Positions 39,963-49,185 of a stretch of 52,622 bases of DNA are shown one piece after another; positions within the stretch are counted from its first letter, which is position 1; each line of letters begins with the position of its first letter. The DNA lies in NCBI GenBank assembly GCA_051881395.1, contig JBJEPU010000084.1, positions 1 to 52,622 of the forward strand, given 5' to 3'. This DNA comes from Fimenecus sp051881395. GTDB taxonomy: Bacteria > Bacillota > Clostridia > Oscillospirales > Acutalibacteraceae. Below the pieces are notes generated by a model. The model did no database searches. It saw only the letters and a list, made by a program, of their open reading frames with translations, and was not told where the DNA came from. A program made the translations under genes and the position numbers.

Positions 39963-40931
39963 TTAATAATTTTGCCAGATTTCCAATTCTTCCTCTGCGG
40001 CTTCCTCGCCCTCGTCCATACCGAGTTGATGCAGCAGTTCGCGTGCGGCATTGTAGCCCATTTTTTTCTGGCGGTTGTTCATCGCCGCGACCTCAATGAT
40101 AATCGCCAAATTCCGCCCGGGTTTTACCGGTACAACCGTCATCGGCACTTTCACGCCCATAATGCTGATATAATCGTTATCAAGCCCCATACGGTCATAC
40201 ACCTTATTGGCGTCCCACGGCTCTAACTGCACGACCATATTGATTTTCTCCGTCAGCTTTACGGCACCCATACCAAAAATACGGCGCGCATTGATAATGC
40301 CGATACCGCGCAGTTCAATAAAGTGGCGAATATTATCGGGCGCAGAGCCCACAAGCGTTTTGTTGGATACCCTGCGAATTTCCACAGCGTCATCTGCAAT
40401 CAAACGGTGGCCGCGCTTAATCAGTTCCACAGCCGTTTCGCTTTTCCCGACGCCGCTGTCACCGACAATCAGCACACCCTCGCCGTAAACCTCCACCAAA
40501 ACGCCGTGGCGGGTAATGCGTTCGGCAAGTTCGGTATTCAAAAAATAGATAAGCGCCGACATACAGCCCGAGGTGGACTCCTCCGTGCGAAGCAGAGGGA
40601 CTTTGTATTTTTCCACCAACGCGCGCAATATCTCGGGGCATTCTAAATTACGGGTAATCAAAATCAGCGGGGGCTTGCGGCAGGTCAGCCGTTCCAAGCC
40701 CTGTGCCTGTTGCTCGGCGCTTAATGTTTTTAAAAACTCCAACTCCGAAAGCCCTAAAATCTGCACACGCGCGGGGTCAAAATAATCGTCACGCCCCGCA
40801 AGCAGAAGCCCCGGGCGGTTGACATCCTGCGAAGTGACAGACAATTCGGAGGCGTCGAAAGGCATATACAGCACTTCAAACGAAAATTCCTTTAATATTT
40901 TTGCCAAGGATACCGAATAGTCGGAAGCCAT
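39963..40931 (-). CDS. hprK: HPr kinase/phosphorylase
   Basis: HprK phosphorylates HPr on Ser46 when glycolytic intermediates are plentiful and removes the phosphate when they are not, setting carbon catabolite control. The 322-aa protein has an N-terminal domain and the catalytic domain with Walker A GDSGVGKSETAVELI, the following HRLIADDAVEI, and the HprK signature ELRGIGIINARRIFGMGAVK. The start has GAGGAGG 7 nt upstream. It is the first gene of a six-gene operon: hprK, glcK, murB, rapZ, whiA, ROK. Its substrate HPr is encoded about 38 kb to the left in this window. Confidence 0.96.
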   Translation of the reverse strand: MASDYSVSLAKILKEFSFEVLYMPFDASELSVTSQDVNRPGLLLAGRDDYFDPARVQILGLSELEFLKTLSAEQQAQGLERLTCRKPPLILITRNLECPEILRALVEKYKVPLLRTEESTSGCMSALIYFLNTELAERITRHGVLVEVYGEGVLIVGDSGVGKSETAVELIKRGHRLIADDAVEIRRVSNKTLVGSAPDNIRHFIELRGIGIINARRIFGMGAVKLTEKINMVVQLEPWDANKVYDRMGLDNDYISIMGVKVPMTVVPVKPGRNLAIIIEVAAMNNRQKKMGYNAARELLHQLGMDEGEEAAEEELEIWQNY

Positions 40932-40963
40932 TGCGGTTCCCTCCTCTTTTTATATTCTCTTGT

Positions 40964-40992
40964 ATTATAATCGAAAACCGTTCACTTTCCAA
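40964..40992 (-). promoter_or_regulatory. Sigma-A promoter of the hprK operon
   Basis: On the minus strand TTGGAA, 17 nt, TATAAT, about 30 nt before the hprK start. Confidence 0.7.
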
Positions 40993-41105
40993 TAGGTTTT
41001 CGGAAATTTCTTTGGAATTTCCGCAGGATTTTTTTTGTATATTTGCAAAATTTCGGCTTTCGTATAAGCGAACACGAAATTGCCATACTACTACGGGTGA
41101 AGAAA

Positions 41106-41639
41106 ATGGTTACAGTTGTATTCCCCGGAGCAGAAAACAAAGCGTGTGCCAAAAAGATATGTGCGATTTTGGAACGCTTCGGCGGCGCAATTTTTGCCAA
41201 TGAAACAGAAATCACGGATTTTGCGCCGGTTGCATCGGTCTTTTTTGTCTACAACGGGGAAGGCATAAAATCCGTTCCGCAGAAGGAATCCATTTTATTG
41301 ATTACCGGAAAAGACAGCAAAAAGTTACAAGCGGATTGTGCACCGTTTGGCTATCGAATTTTGGATACAGACACCGTTATGGAAAGCCTACCGCACAGCA
41401 TCACCGTAGGCATGGGCAAGGACAGCCAAATCAGCGTTTCCAGTGCTACAAGCACGCATTTGCAAATCTGCATACAGAAGCCGTTAAAGACCTTTTCGGG
41501 GAAAGAAGTATTGCCGTGTGAATTCTCGGTTACCTGCGCCGAACACCAAGACATCAAAACCGTTTTATTCGCGTTTGCGGTTTTATTGCTCTGTGACAAA
41601 GCAGACACCGAAAAGCTGACTATACAAATTTCCGCGTAA
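41106..41639 (+). CDS. Unknown protein divergent from hprK
   Basis: I do not recognise this 177-aa protein. It is soluble and alternates strands and helices: an N-terminal VTVVFPGAENKACAKKICAILERFGG resembles a Rossmann-like beta-alpha unit, then FFVYNGEG, ILLITGKDSKK and ITVGMGKDSQISVSS follow. The C-terminal half has a hydrophobic helix (VLFAFAVLLLCDKA). No catalytic motif stands out. The ATG at 41106 follows GGGTGA. It is a single gene with a terminator. The position next to hprK gives no firm clue. Confidence 0.65.
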   Translation: MVTVVFPGAENKACAKKICAILERFGGAIFANETEITDFAPVASVFFVYNGEGIKSVPQKESILLITGKDSKKLQADCAPFGYRILDTDTVMESLPHSITVGMGKDSQISVSSATSTHLQICIQKPLKTFSGKEVLPCEFSVTCAEHQDIKTVLFAFAVLLLCDKADTEKLTIQISA

Positions 41640-41643
41640 CGCG

Positions 41644-41678
41644 AAAAACCGCCGTGCACTCGCACAGCGGTTTTATTT
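41644..41678. terminator. Bidirectional terminator
   Basis: Inverted repeat AAAACCGC-TGC / GCA-GCGGTTTT with an imperfect middle, between the convergent unknown gene and comEB. It has T or A runs on each side. Confidence 0.75.
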
Positions 41679-41691
41679 GCATTTTTACCGG

Positions 41692-42180
41692 TTAATAGCC
41701 GCGCATACCGTCTAAGGACTCGTCGTCTTCAATCCATTTTTGCACATGGATAATTCTGTAATCGTCCTTATTATCGCGGATAATCACATGCTGTATGCCC
41801 GCATTGATAATCAGGCGTTTGCACATGGAACAACTGCTTGCATTCTCGACATAATCGCCCGTGTCGCATTCAATGCCGACCAAATACAGCGTACTGCCGA
41901 GCATTTTGTCGCGGGAGGTGCTGATAATCGCATTTGCCTCGGCATGGACACTGCGGCAAAGCTCATAGCGTTCCCCGCGCGGCACATTGAGTTTTTGGCG
42001 CACGCAGTAGTTTAAATCCGAGCAGTTTTTTCTGCCGCGGGGCGCGCCGGTGTAGCCGGTGGAAATCACCTCGTCATTCTGCACTAAAACCGCGCCGAAA
42101 TGCCGCCGCAGGCAGGTGCTTCTTTGCGAAACCATTTCCGCCAAATCCAAATAGTAGTTAATTTTGTCGCGTCGTTCCAT
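41692..42180 (-). CDS. comEB: dCMP deaminase, ComEB type
   Basis: Zinc-dependent deoxycytidylate deaminase converting dCMP to dUMP for dTMP synthesis. The 162-aa protein has the cytidine/deoxycytidylate deaminase motifs SVHAEANAI (zinc His and proton-shuttle Glu) and ASSCSMCKRL (two zinc Cys), plus TGYTGAPRGRKNC typical of dCMP deaminases. The start is ATG 42180, 7 nt after GGGAG; an open frame upstream belongs to the overlap with nrdG. It lies 22 nt downstream of nrdG, in the nrdD-nrdG transcript. Confidence 0.92.
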   Translation of the reverse strand: MERRDKINYYLDLAEMVSQRSTCLRRHFGAVLVQNDEVISTGYTGAPRGRKNCSDLNYCVRQKLNVPRGERYELCRSVHAEANAIISTSRDKMLGSTLYLVGIECDTGDYVENASSCSMCKRLIINAGIQHVIIRDNKDDYRIIHVQKWIEDDESLDGMRGY

Positions 42181-42202
42181 ATGCACACTCCCAAAATCCG
42201 TT

Positions 42203-42739
42203 TTATGCTTTTTGCGCCGAGGGCGCTTGCCACCAAGTAATTTTGCCGCTTTCACGGGTTTTCGGCACATCAATAAGCCGCTGATTTTCACTGCCGCGGA
42301 ATTGCAGGGAAATATTGCGTTTTTCCTCAACAAATTCGCCGTCCACGAGCACATCGACAAGCGACAGCATTTCGTCTGTGACTTGGCAACGGGCGCGGCT
42401 TTCGCCTGTTAATTCCTCATAGGTATAGCCGGAAAACGCCCAAACCGTTTTTTGCGGCAATTCACGGCGTACACGGCGCAAGAGTTTCACCAATTCCGCT
42501 TGATTTTGCGGTTCAAACGGCTCGCCGCCGAGCAAGGTCAGCCCATCAATAAAATCGGGGCGCAGCGCCTCCATAATTTCATTTTCCGTTTCCGCGGTGT
42601 AGTCCTGCCCGTACTGAAAATCCCAAGTTTCGGGCTGAAAACAGCCTTTGCAATGGTGCGTACAGCCCGAAACGAACAGCACCACGCGCACGCCGATGCC
42701 GTTGGCAATATCCCGTTTTTTTATCGCACCGTAACGCAT
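42203..42739 (-). CDS. nrdG: Anaerobic ribonucleotide reductase activating protein
   Basis: Radical SAM activase that installs the glycyl radical on NrdD under anaerobic conditions. It is 178 aa, with the 4Fe-4S motif GCTHHCKGC (CxxxCxxC) near residue 30 and LLGGEPFEPQNQ, the glycine-rich SAM-binding segment. Its ATG overlaps the nrdD stop codon (TAATG), so it is translationally coupled to its substrate. Confidence 0.95.
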   Translation of the reverse strand: MRYGAIKKRDIANGIGVRVVLFVSGCTHHCKGCFQPETWDFQYGQDYTAETENEIMEALRPDFIDGLTLLGGEPFEPQNQAELVKLLRRVRRELPQKTVWAFSGYTYEELTGESRARCQVTDEMLSLVDVLVDGEFVEEKRNISLQFRGSENQRLIDVPKTRESGKITWWQAPSAQKA

Positions 42740-44922
42740 TACAGATGCAACACTCTTTCTTTAATTTCCTGCGTTCTGCCCTGATTCCAGAACTGCGAGC
42801 CGATATAGCCGCAGGTACGGCGCGCAACATTCATTTTGTCTTGGTCCTTATTGCCGCAGTTGGGGCAAACCCAAACGAGTTTGCCGTCTTCTTCGGCAAT
42901 TTGGATTTCACCGTCATAGCCACAGACTTGGCAATAGTCGCTCTTGGTGTTGAGTTCGGCATACATAATATTGTCATAAATGAACTTGATAACTTCCAAC
43001 ACCGCAGGAATATTTTGCTGCATATTCGGCACTTCGACATAGGAAATCGCGCCGCCGGGCGAAAGAGCTTGGAATTTGGATTCCAGTGCCAATTTCTCAA
43101 ACGCGTCAATCGGCTCGGTCACATGGACATGGTAGGAGTTTGTGATATAGTTTTTATCCGTCACGCCCTCGATAACGCCAAAGCGTTTTTGCAGGCTCTT
43201 TGCGAATTTATAGGTGGTGGATTCCAGCGGCGTGCCGTAGAGAGAATAGTGGATATTCTCGGCATTTCTCCACTTTAAGCAAGCATCATTGAGCGCCTGC
43301 ATCACGCGAAGACCAAATGCCTCGCCCTCGGGCTCGGTGAGTTTCTTGCCGGTGACTTCATAGACGCATTCCCAAAGCCCTGCATACCCGAGCGACAGCG
43401 TAGAATAGCCGCCGTGGAGTAATTTATCAATCGTTTCGCCTTTTTTAAGACGGGCAAGTGCGCCGTACTGCCACAAAATCGGGGCGGCGTCGGACAGCGT
43501 GCCTTCCAGCCGTTCGTGGCGGCATTGGAGTGCTCTGTGGCAAAGTTCCAAACGCTCGTTTAAGACTTCCCAGAATTTCTTTTCGTCGCGTGTTTCGCGG
43601 CACGCCGTGCAGGCAACATCCACCAAATTGATGGTGACAACGCCTTGATTGAAGCGGCCGTAATATTTCGGTTTGCCGTTTTCATCGACATACGGCGTTA
43701 AGAAGCTGCGGCAACCCATGCAGGTATAGCAGTTGCCGTTGCCGTTATCGTCCACTTTGAGTTGTAACATAATTTTTTCGGAAATGTAGTCGGGCACCAT
43801 ACGCTTTGCGGTGCACTTTGCCGCAAGCTCGGTTAAGTACCAATACTCGGAATCCTCGTGAATATTGTCCTCTTCCAAAACATAAATCAGTTTCGGGAAT
43901 GCGGGTGTGACCCACACGCCGACTTCATTTTTTGTACCGATAATGCGCTGACGCAAAACTTCTTCAATGATGATGGCAAGGTCTTTCTTTTCCTGCTCGT
44001 TTTTCGCCTCGTTCAGATACATAAACACCGTGACAAACGGGGCTTGGCCGTTGGTGGTGAGGAGTGTTACGACCTGATACTGAATGGTCTGCACGCCGCG
44101 TTTGATTTCTTCACGGACGCGTTTTTCCACCAATTTATCGACCTGTTCGGGCGTAGCGTCAATGCCGAAATTCTGCATTTCCTCGGACAGTTCGCGGCGG
44201 ATTTTTTCACGCGAAATCTGCACGAACGGCGCCAAATGCGTTAAGGAAATGGACTGCCCGCCGTACTGATTGGACGCGACCTGTGCGATAATCTGCGTCG
44301 CAATGTTGCACGCCGTGGAGAACGAATGGGGCTTTTCAATCATCGTATCGGAAATGACCGTACCGTTTTGGAGCATATCTTCCAAATTGACCAAATCGCA
44401 GTTGTGCATATGCTGTGCGAAATAGTCGGCGTCGTGGAAATGAATAATACCCTCTTCATGCGCTTTGACAATATCCTCGGGCAACAAAATACGCTTGGTC
44501 AAGTCTTTGCTGACCTCGCCCGCCATATAGTCACGCTGAACGGAGTTGACCGTCGGGTTTTTATTGGAGTTCTCCTGCTTGACTTCCTCATTGTTGCACT
44601 CAATCAGCGACAGAATTTGATTGTCGGTGGTGTTGGCAACACGCGCCAAGTTACGGGTAAAGCGATAACGAATATACCGCTTTGCCGTTTCGGGCGCACC
44701 CTGCAAAATAATGTGGGTTTCGACCAATTCCTGCACTTCTTCAACGGTTAAGGCTCTGCCGATTTCGTTGATATAGTCCTCAATCACCAAAGATATGTAA
44801 TCAATTTGGCGGTCGGTCAGTTCTTTTTTGCCGTCGGTTTCGTCATTCGCTTTGGCAATCGCATTCTTGATTTTTTGGCGGTCGAAGGTTTCTTCCGACC
44901 CGTTTCGTTTGATAATTTTCAT
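42739..44922 (-). CDS. nrdD: Anaerobic ribonucleoside-triphosphate reductase (class III)
   Basis: Reduces NTPs to dNTPs with a glycyl radical and formate-type chemistry; it works only without oxygen. The 727-aa protein begins with an ATP-cone allosteric domain (IIKRNGSEETFDRQKIKNAI), then the catalytic barrel. The C-terminal zinc site is CQVCGYDGE...CPNCG, and the glycyl-radical site is Gly705 in RRTCGYIG. The full motif set indicates an active enzyme and an anaerobic host. The promoter region carries NrdR-like boxes. The operon continues with nrdG and comEB. Confidence 0.97.
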   Translation of the reverse strand: MKIIKRNGSEETFDRQKIKNAIAKANDETDGKKELTDRQIDYISLVIEDYINEIGRALTVEEVQELVETHIILQGAPETAKRYIRYRFTRNLARVANTTDNQILSLIECNNEEVKQENSNKNPTVNSVQRDYMAGEVSKDLTKRILLPEDIVKAHEEGIIHFHDADYFAQHMHNCDLVNLEDMLQNGTVISDTMIEKPHSFSTACNIATQIIAQVASNQYGGQSISLTHLAPFVQISREKIRRELSEEMQNFGIDATPEQVDKLVEKRVREEIKRGVQTIQYQVVTLLTTNGQAPFVTVFMYLNEAKNEQEKKDLAIIIEEVLRQRIIGTKNEVGVWVTPAFPKLIYVLEEDNIHEDSEYWYLTELAAKCTAKRMVPDYISEKIMLQLKVDDNGNGNCYTCMGCRSFLTPYVDENGKPKYYGRFNQGVVTINLVDVACTACRETRDEKKFWEVLNERLELCHRALQCRHERLEGTLSDAAPILWQYGALARLKKGETIDKLLHGGYSTLSLGYAGLWECVYEVTGKKLTEPEGEAFGLRVMQALNDACLKWRNAENIHYSLYGTPLESTTYKFAKSLQKRFGVIEGVTDKNYITNSYHVHVTEPIDAFEKLALESKFQALSPGGAISYVEVPNMQQNIPAVLEVIKFIYDNIMYAELNTKSDYCQVCGYDGEIQIAEEDGKLVWVCPNCGNKDQDKMNVARRTCGYIGSQFWNQGRTQEIKERVLHL

Positions 44923-44943
44923 ATGTTTTTCTCTCCGTCTTTC

Positions 44944-45018
44944 ACAAGATGTTTTTTTCAGTGCTTACCCATTCTACTACATCTTGTGGCAGAATGCAAG
45001 AGGGAAAATACAAGATAT
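44944..45018 (-). promoter_or_regulatory. nrdD promoter with NrdR-like boxes
   Basis: On the minus strand TTGCAT (44994-44999), 17 nt, TAGAAT (44971-44976). Three related 9-mers surround it: ACAAGATGT at 44944-44952, ACATCTTGT (the same box inverted) at 44979-44987 inside the spacer, and ACAAGATAT at 45010-45018 upstream of the -35. The last two are centred 31 bp apart, the face-of-helix spacing usual for paired NrdR boxes. The wider box ACTACATCTTGTGG resembles the clostridial NrdR motif. The remaining sequence to 45150 is AT-rich and empty. Confidence 0.65.
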
Positions 45019-45151
45019 GGGAAATTTTTTTGATTTTTCACCCCAAAAACGCCATATATAGTGATTTAGAACACATTTACCGTATGAAATGCACAAAAAG
45101 CAAAATAAAAATTTGTAAGCATTGCCGATTTTAAAAAAGGGGCTTGACAAG

Positions 45152-45184
45152 AAAAAACGGCAGTCGCGGGAAATGCGACTGCCG
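45152..45184 (-). terminator. Terminator of the dgt-dnaG-rpoD operon
   Basis: Stem CGGCAGTCGC / GCGACTGCCG with a T6 run on the minus strand, directly after rpoD. Confidence 0.9.
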
Positions 45185-45196
45185 AGCAGGATTTTT

Positions 45197-46294
45197 TTAA
45201 TCCAAGAAATCCTTTAATTTTTTACTGCGGCTGGGATGGCGCAATTTGCGAAGCGCCTTTGCCTCGATTTGGCGGATACGCTCACGCGTGACGCCGAACT
45301 CACTGCCGACCTCCTCCAAGGTACGGGGGTGGCCGTCCTCCAAGCCGAAGCGCAGAGACAGCACCTTCGCCTCGCGCATGGTCAAGGTCTTTAAGACCTC
45401 GTTAAGCTGTTCTTTCAACAGCATCATGGATGCGGCATCGGCGGGCGCTAAGGCGTCATTATCGGGAATAAAGTCGCCCAAGTGGCTGTCCTCCTCCTCG
45501 CCGATGGGGGTTTCCAAGGACACGGGCTCTTGGGAAACGCGCTGAATTTCGCGCACCTTTTCCACAGGCATATCGAGCACCTCGGCGATTTCCTCCGCCG
45601 TCGGGTCGCGCCCGTTTTTGTGGAGCAGTTGGCTGTTGGTCTTTTTCACCTTGTTGATGGTCTCCACCATATGCACGGGGATACGAATGGTACGCGCTTG
45701 GTCGGCAATCGCGCGGGTAATCGCCTGACGAATCCACCAAGTGGCATAAGTCGAGAACTTAAAGCCCTTGGTATAGTCAAACTTATCCACGGCTTTGATA
45801 AGCCCCAAATTCCCCTCTTGAATTAAATCGAGGAACTGCATCCCGCGCCCGACATAGCGCTTGGCAATGCTGACCACCAAACGCAGGTTTGCCTCTGCAA
45901 GGCGTTGTTTTGCCTGTTGGTCGTCGTTGCCGATACGAATGGCAAGCTCGATTTCCTCCTCGGGCGTCAACAGCGGCACGCGGCCGATTTCTTTCAAATA
46001 CACCTTTACCGGGTCATCCATTGCCGCGTTGCGGTTATCCGCCTGCGCGGCGGCCGCCTCCTGCCCTTTCGGAAGCTCCGAGTCGAAATCCAAATCTTCA
46101 AGCAATGTATCGCTCATATCGTCGATGATTTCGATATTTTGCTGTTCGATGGTTTCGTACAGTTTGTCCAGCTCGTCCATATCGAAATCCATTTCAAGGA
46201 TAACGGTATCGATTTCCTGGGTGGTCAGTTTGCCTGCCGCTTTGCCTTTTTCCAAAAGCGCCGCAACAGAACTTTTCTTGTCCGTATTTTCCAT
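45197..46294 (-). CDS. rpoD: RNA polymerase primary sigma factor (sigma-A/RpoD)
   Basis: Housekeeping sigma factor that directs RNA polymerase to TTGACA/TATAAT promoters. The 365-aa protein has an acidic region 1.1, region 1.2 (DPVKVYLKEIGRVPLLTPEEE), region 2 (LRLVVSIAKRYVGRGMQFLDLIQEGNLGL, then FSTYATWWIRQAI), region 3, and region 4 with the HTH TLEEVGSEFGVTRERIRQIE. Region 2.4 and 4.2 residues are standard. The start is ATG 46294 with AAGGAG upstream rather than the ATG at 46312. It is the last gene of the dgt-dnaG-rpoD operon, the macromolecular synthesis operon. Confidence 0.98.
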   Translation of the reverse strand: MENTDKKSSVAALLEKGKAAGKLTTQEIDTVILEMDFDMDELDKLYETIEQQNIEIIDDMSDTLLEDLDFDSELPKGQEAAAAQADNRNAAMDDPVKVYLKEIGRVPLLTPEEEIELAIRIGNDDQQAKQRLAEANLRLVVSIAKRYVGRGMQFLDLIQEGNLGLIKAVDKFDYTKGFKFSTYATWWIRQAITRAIADQARTIRIPVHMVETINKVKKTNSQLLHKNGRDPTAEEIAEVLDMPVEKVREIQRVSQEPVSLETPIGEEEDSHLGDFIPDNDALAPADAASMMLLKEQLNEVLKTLTMREAKVLSLRFGLEDGHPRTLEEVGSEFGVTRERIRQIEAKALRKLRHPSRSKKLKDFLD

Positions 46295-46323
46295 ACTATC
46301 TCCTTCACACATATGTAAAATAT

Positions 46324-48087
46324 TTACGAATTTTGGAACAATTTTAAAAAGTCATCGTCGGAAAGCTCGGCAGGCGAAGCACGCTCAGCCTTATTTTTTT
46401 CCTCCGCAAGGACTTTTATGCAATCGCGGCATTCCGAAAGTGTATCGGCAAGCTGCGGAATCAGGGTTTGAATGTGCGCAACCGCGCCCAATTCCTCCCC
46501 GCGAAACTCCCCGTTCCAAACGGACGGCGAAAAATCCACACCCCGTTCAATGCTCGAAACAATGCTTTGAAACACGCGGCGGTTAAACGCGGTGACAAAA
46601 TCATCGGGCGAAATTTCCGATTGCAAGATTTTGTAAAATTCGGGATTGTGTATCAGCGATGCGCACAGCATTTCCTCCGCTTTTGCGGCACGCAAATGCT
46701 TTTCACGCTCGGGATTTGCCGTATTCACCGTCTTTTCGGCGGTACGCTCGTTTTCCCGCACCGACCGCAAAACGCGGCTTTGCTGTTGGCGCGCATTGCG
46801 GCGATACACCTGTTTGGTTTGCAAAACAATGGCGTCCTTTGCCACGCCGAGTTCCTCGGAAAGGCGTGTGGCATAAATATCGAGTTGGGTGGGATTTTTC
46901 AGCGTTGCCAAAATCGCACAAGCCGCCTCCAAAAAACGGGATTTGCCGTCAGAAGTAGAAAGGTCTAATCCGTCCCGCGCACGCAAAAGGCGATATTCCA
47001 CATCGTTCGCCGCGCCCTCCAAAAGAGATTTAAAGCGCTCGGCGCCGAATGTTTTAATGATTTCGTCGGGGTCTTTGCCGCCCTGCATACGAATGACCTT
47101 GACGCGCAAAGTGGTTTTGGAAAAGAGCGCGAGCGCCTTGCGCGCCGCCTTTTGCCCTGCCTCGTCGTTATCGTAACAAAGGTAAATTTCGCTAGCATAC
47201 CGCGACAAAAGGGCGGCTTGCTGTTCGGTAAGCGCCGTGCCCAAGCCCGCCACGGCATTGTCAAAGCCCGCCTGATGCAGGGAAATCACATCCATATTCC
47301 CCTCGCACAAAATCAGCGCATCGGTATTGCTCTTTTTGGCGAAATTCAAAGCGAAGATATTTTCGCCTTTTTTATAGATTAACGTGTCGCTCGTATTGAC
47401 ATATTTCCGTTGGGCGTCGGCGGTGACGGCTCTGCCGCTGAACGCCAACACATTGCCGCGCAAATCAATCACGGGGAACATGACACGCTCGACAAAGGCA
47501 TCGTAATAGTGCTTTTTCTCATTTTTCACGCTCATACGCAAGAGATTTGCTTCATACAGTTCCAAATCCGTAAAGCCTTGCGCGTGCATATAGTTGCGAA
47601 GCGCGTCCCAACTTTTCGGCGCATACCCTAAGCCGAATTTGCGAATGGTCGCGTCGGTAAGCCCACGGTCATGTAAATACTGCAAGCCCTGTGCGCCCGT
47701 TTCGCTGTATAAAACGGTATGGAAAAATCGTGCCGCCAAGCGGTTCGCCTCATACATACGGCGGCGTTTTTCGTATAAATCGGAATTAAAATTGTCCTGC
47801 GGAACGGCAAGCCCTACTTTGTCGGCAAGATAGCGCACCGCCTCAACATAATCTAAATTTTCAATGTTCTTAATAAATGTAACCGCATCGCCGCCGCTGC
47901 CGCAACCGAAACAATAATAGGATTGCGTTTCGGGGTAAACGGTAAAGGACGGTGTTTTTTCATTGTGAAACGGGCACAACCCCGTTAAAAGACGACCGCG
48001 GCGCTTTAAGGTTACATACGGCGAAATCGTGCTTTCAATATCGGCGCGGGAACGCAGTTCCTGCAAAAAAGCTTCATCAAACGCCAA
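46324..48087 (-). CDS. dnaG: DNA primase
   Basis: Synthesises RNA primers for DNA replication. The 587-aa protein has the N-terminal CHC2-type zinc ribbon (CPFHNEKTPSF, then YCFGCGSGGDA near residues 38-65), the catalytic core, and a TOPRIM domain with ILCEGNMDVISL and CYDNDEAGQKAA carrying the metal-binding acidic residues. A shorter helical C-terminal domain would contact the DnaB helicase. It is 29 nt upstream of rpoD and 35 nt downstream of dgt. Confidence 0.96.
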   Translation of the reverse strand: MAFDEAFLQELRSRADIESTISPYVTLKRRGRLLTGLCPFHNEKTPSFTVYPETQSYYCFGCGSGGDAVTFIKNIENLDYVEAVRYLADKVGLAVPQDNFNSDLYEKRRRMYEANRLAARFFHTVLYSETGAQGLQYLHDRGLTDATIRKFGLGYAPKSWDALRNYMHAQGFTDLELYEANLLRMSVKNEKKHYYDAFVERVMFPVIDLRGNVLAFSGRAVTADAQRKYVNTSDTLIYKKGENIFALNFAKKSNTDALILCEGNMDVISLHQAGFDNAVAGLGTALTEQQAALLSRYASEIYLCYDNDEAGQKAARKALALFSKTTLRVKVIRMQGGKDPDEIIKTFGAERFKSLLEGAANDVEYRLLRARDGLDLSTSDGKSRFLEAACAILATLKNPTQLDIYATRLSEELGVAKDAIVLQTKQVYRRNARQQQSRVLRSVRENERTAEKTVNTANPEREKHLRAAKAEEMLCASLIHNPEFYKILQSEISPDDFVTAFNRRVFQSIVSSIERGVDFSPSVWNGEFRGEELGAVAHIQTLIPQLADTLSECRDCIKVLAEEKNKAERASPAELSDDDFLKLFQNS

Positions 48088-48122
48088 CCGAGGTCACCTC
48101 ACTTCTCAAAACGGTAAGCATC

Positions 48123-49136
48123 TTAATATAAACCTTTTTCAATCCAGGCTTTTGGAATAAAAATCCGATGATACACACTTAACACATAACTGTCGGACAT
48201 ACCCGTAACATAGTCGCACGCGGCGCGCTCAGCACCCTCGGAAATCGTGGTTTGCCAAAACGAGGACGGCAATTCGTTGGGGTGCTCGGCATAATAGCCG
48301 TACAGGCTTTTAATGAGGGCTTCGGCTTTGCTCTCCTCCCCTTTGCAGACGGGATTGGTATACACGCTTTTAAACATAAAGCGGTTGAGTTCCGCAAACG
48401 CCTCGGCAACCTCCAAAGACAGCGTAATATCCTCTGTACTGTTTTCGATAACGGAATGCACCAGGGTGTTAATGCGTTTGGATTTCGTGTCGCCCAAGGT
48501 TTCGCGGACATCAAGCGGAATATCCGATTCTCTCATCACGCCCGCACGGACAGCATCGTCAATATCGTGGTTGAGATAGGCAATTTTGTCCGCAATTTTT
48601 ACAATTCTGCCCTCTAAGGTGTCCGCCTCTTTGCCGCAGGTATGGCAGACGATGCCGTCGCGCACCTCATAGGTCAAATTTAAACCGTTGCCGCCGTTTT
48701 CGAGCTTGTCCACCACGCGCAGGCTTTGGTCGTAATGGCGAAAGCCGCCGGGGAACACCTCGTCAAGCGCGCGCTCGCCCGCGTGACCGAAGGGCGTATG
48801 CCCCAAATCGTGCCCGAGGGCGATTGCCTCGGTCAAATCTTCATTTAAACGCATGGAACGCGCAATGGTGCGCGCAATCTGTGACACTTCCAAGGTGTGT
48901 GTTAAGCGCGTGCGGTAATGGTCGCCCTCCGGAGAAAGAAAGACCTGTGTTTTGTGTTTTAAGCGGCGAAACGCATTGCAATGCAAAATACGGTCGCGGT
49001 CACGCTGAAAAGGCGTGCGCAAATCGCACTCCGGTTCGGGGCGCTCTCTGCCCTTCGTATTTTCGGACAGGCACGCCAAAGAAGAAAGCGTTTCTTTTTC
49101 GATTTTCATTGTGATTTCGCGTACACTTTCGCCCAC
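48123..49136 (-). CDS. dgt: Deoxyguanosinetriphosphate triphosphohydrolase-like protein
   Basis: HD-domain dNTP triphosphohydrolase that cuts dNTPs to nucleoside and triphosphate. The sequence has FRRLKHKTQVF, THTLEVSQIARTIA, and the HD metal motif GHDLGHTPFGHAGE. About 337 aa, the size of the shorter Firmicutes type. I place the start at GTG 49136, because AAAGGCGGTGA lies 5 nt upstream; the next in-frame GTG at 49145 would sit on that site itself. It heads the dgt-dnaG-rpoD operon, an arrangement common in Clostridia. Confidence 0.93.
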   Translation of the reverse strand: MGESVREITMKIEKETLSSLACLSENTKGRERPEPECDLRTPFQRDRDRILHCNAFRRLKHKTQVFLSPEGDHYRTRLTHTLEVSQIARTIARSMRLNEDLTEAIALGHDLGHTPFGHAGERALDEVFPGGFRHYDQSLRVVDKLENGGNGLNLTYEVRDGIVCHTCGKEADTLEGRIVKIADKIAYLNHDIDDAVRAGVMRESDIPLDVRETLGDTKSKRINTLVHSVIENSTEDITLSLEVAEAFAELNRFMFKSVYTNPVCKGEESKAEALIKSLYGYYAEHPNELPSSFWQTTISEGAERAACDYVTGMSDSYVLSVYHRIFIPKAWIEKGLY

Positions 49137-49185
49137 TGTTTTCACCGCCTTTATCTATTTATACGCAAAAATTTCGGGTTTCCCT

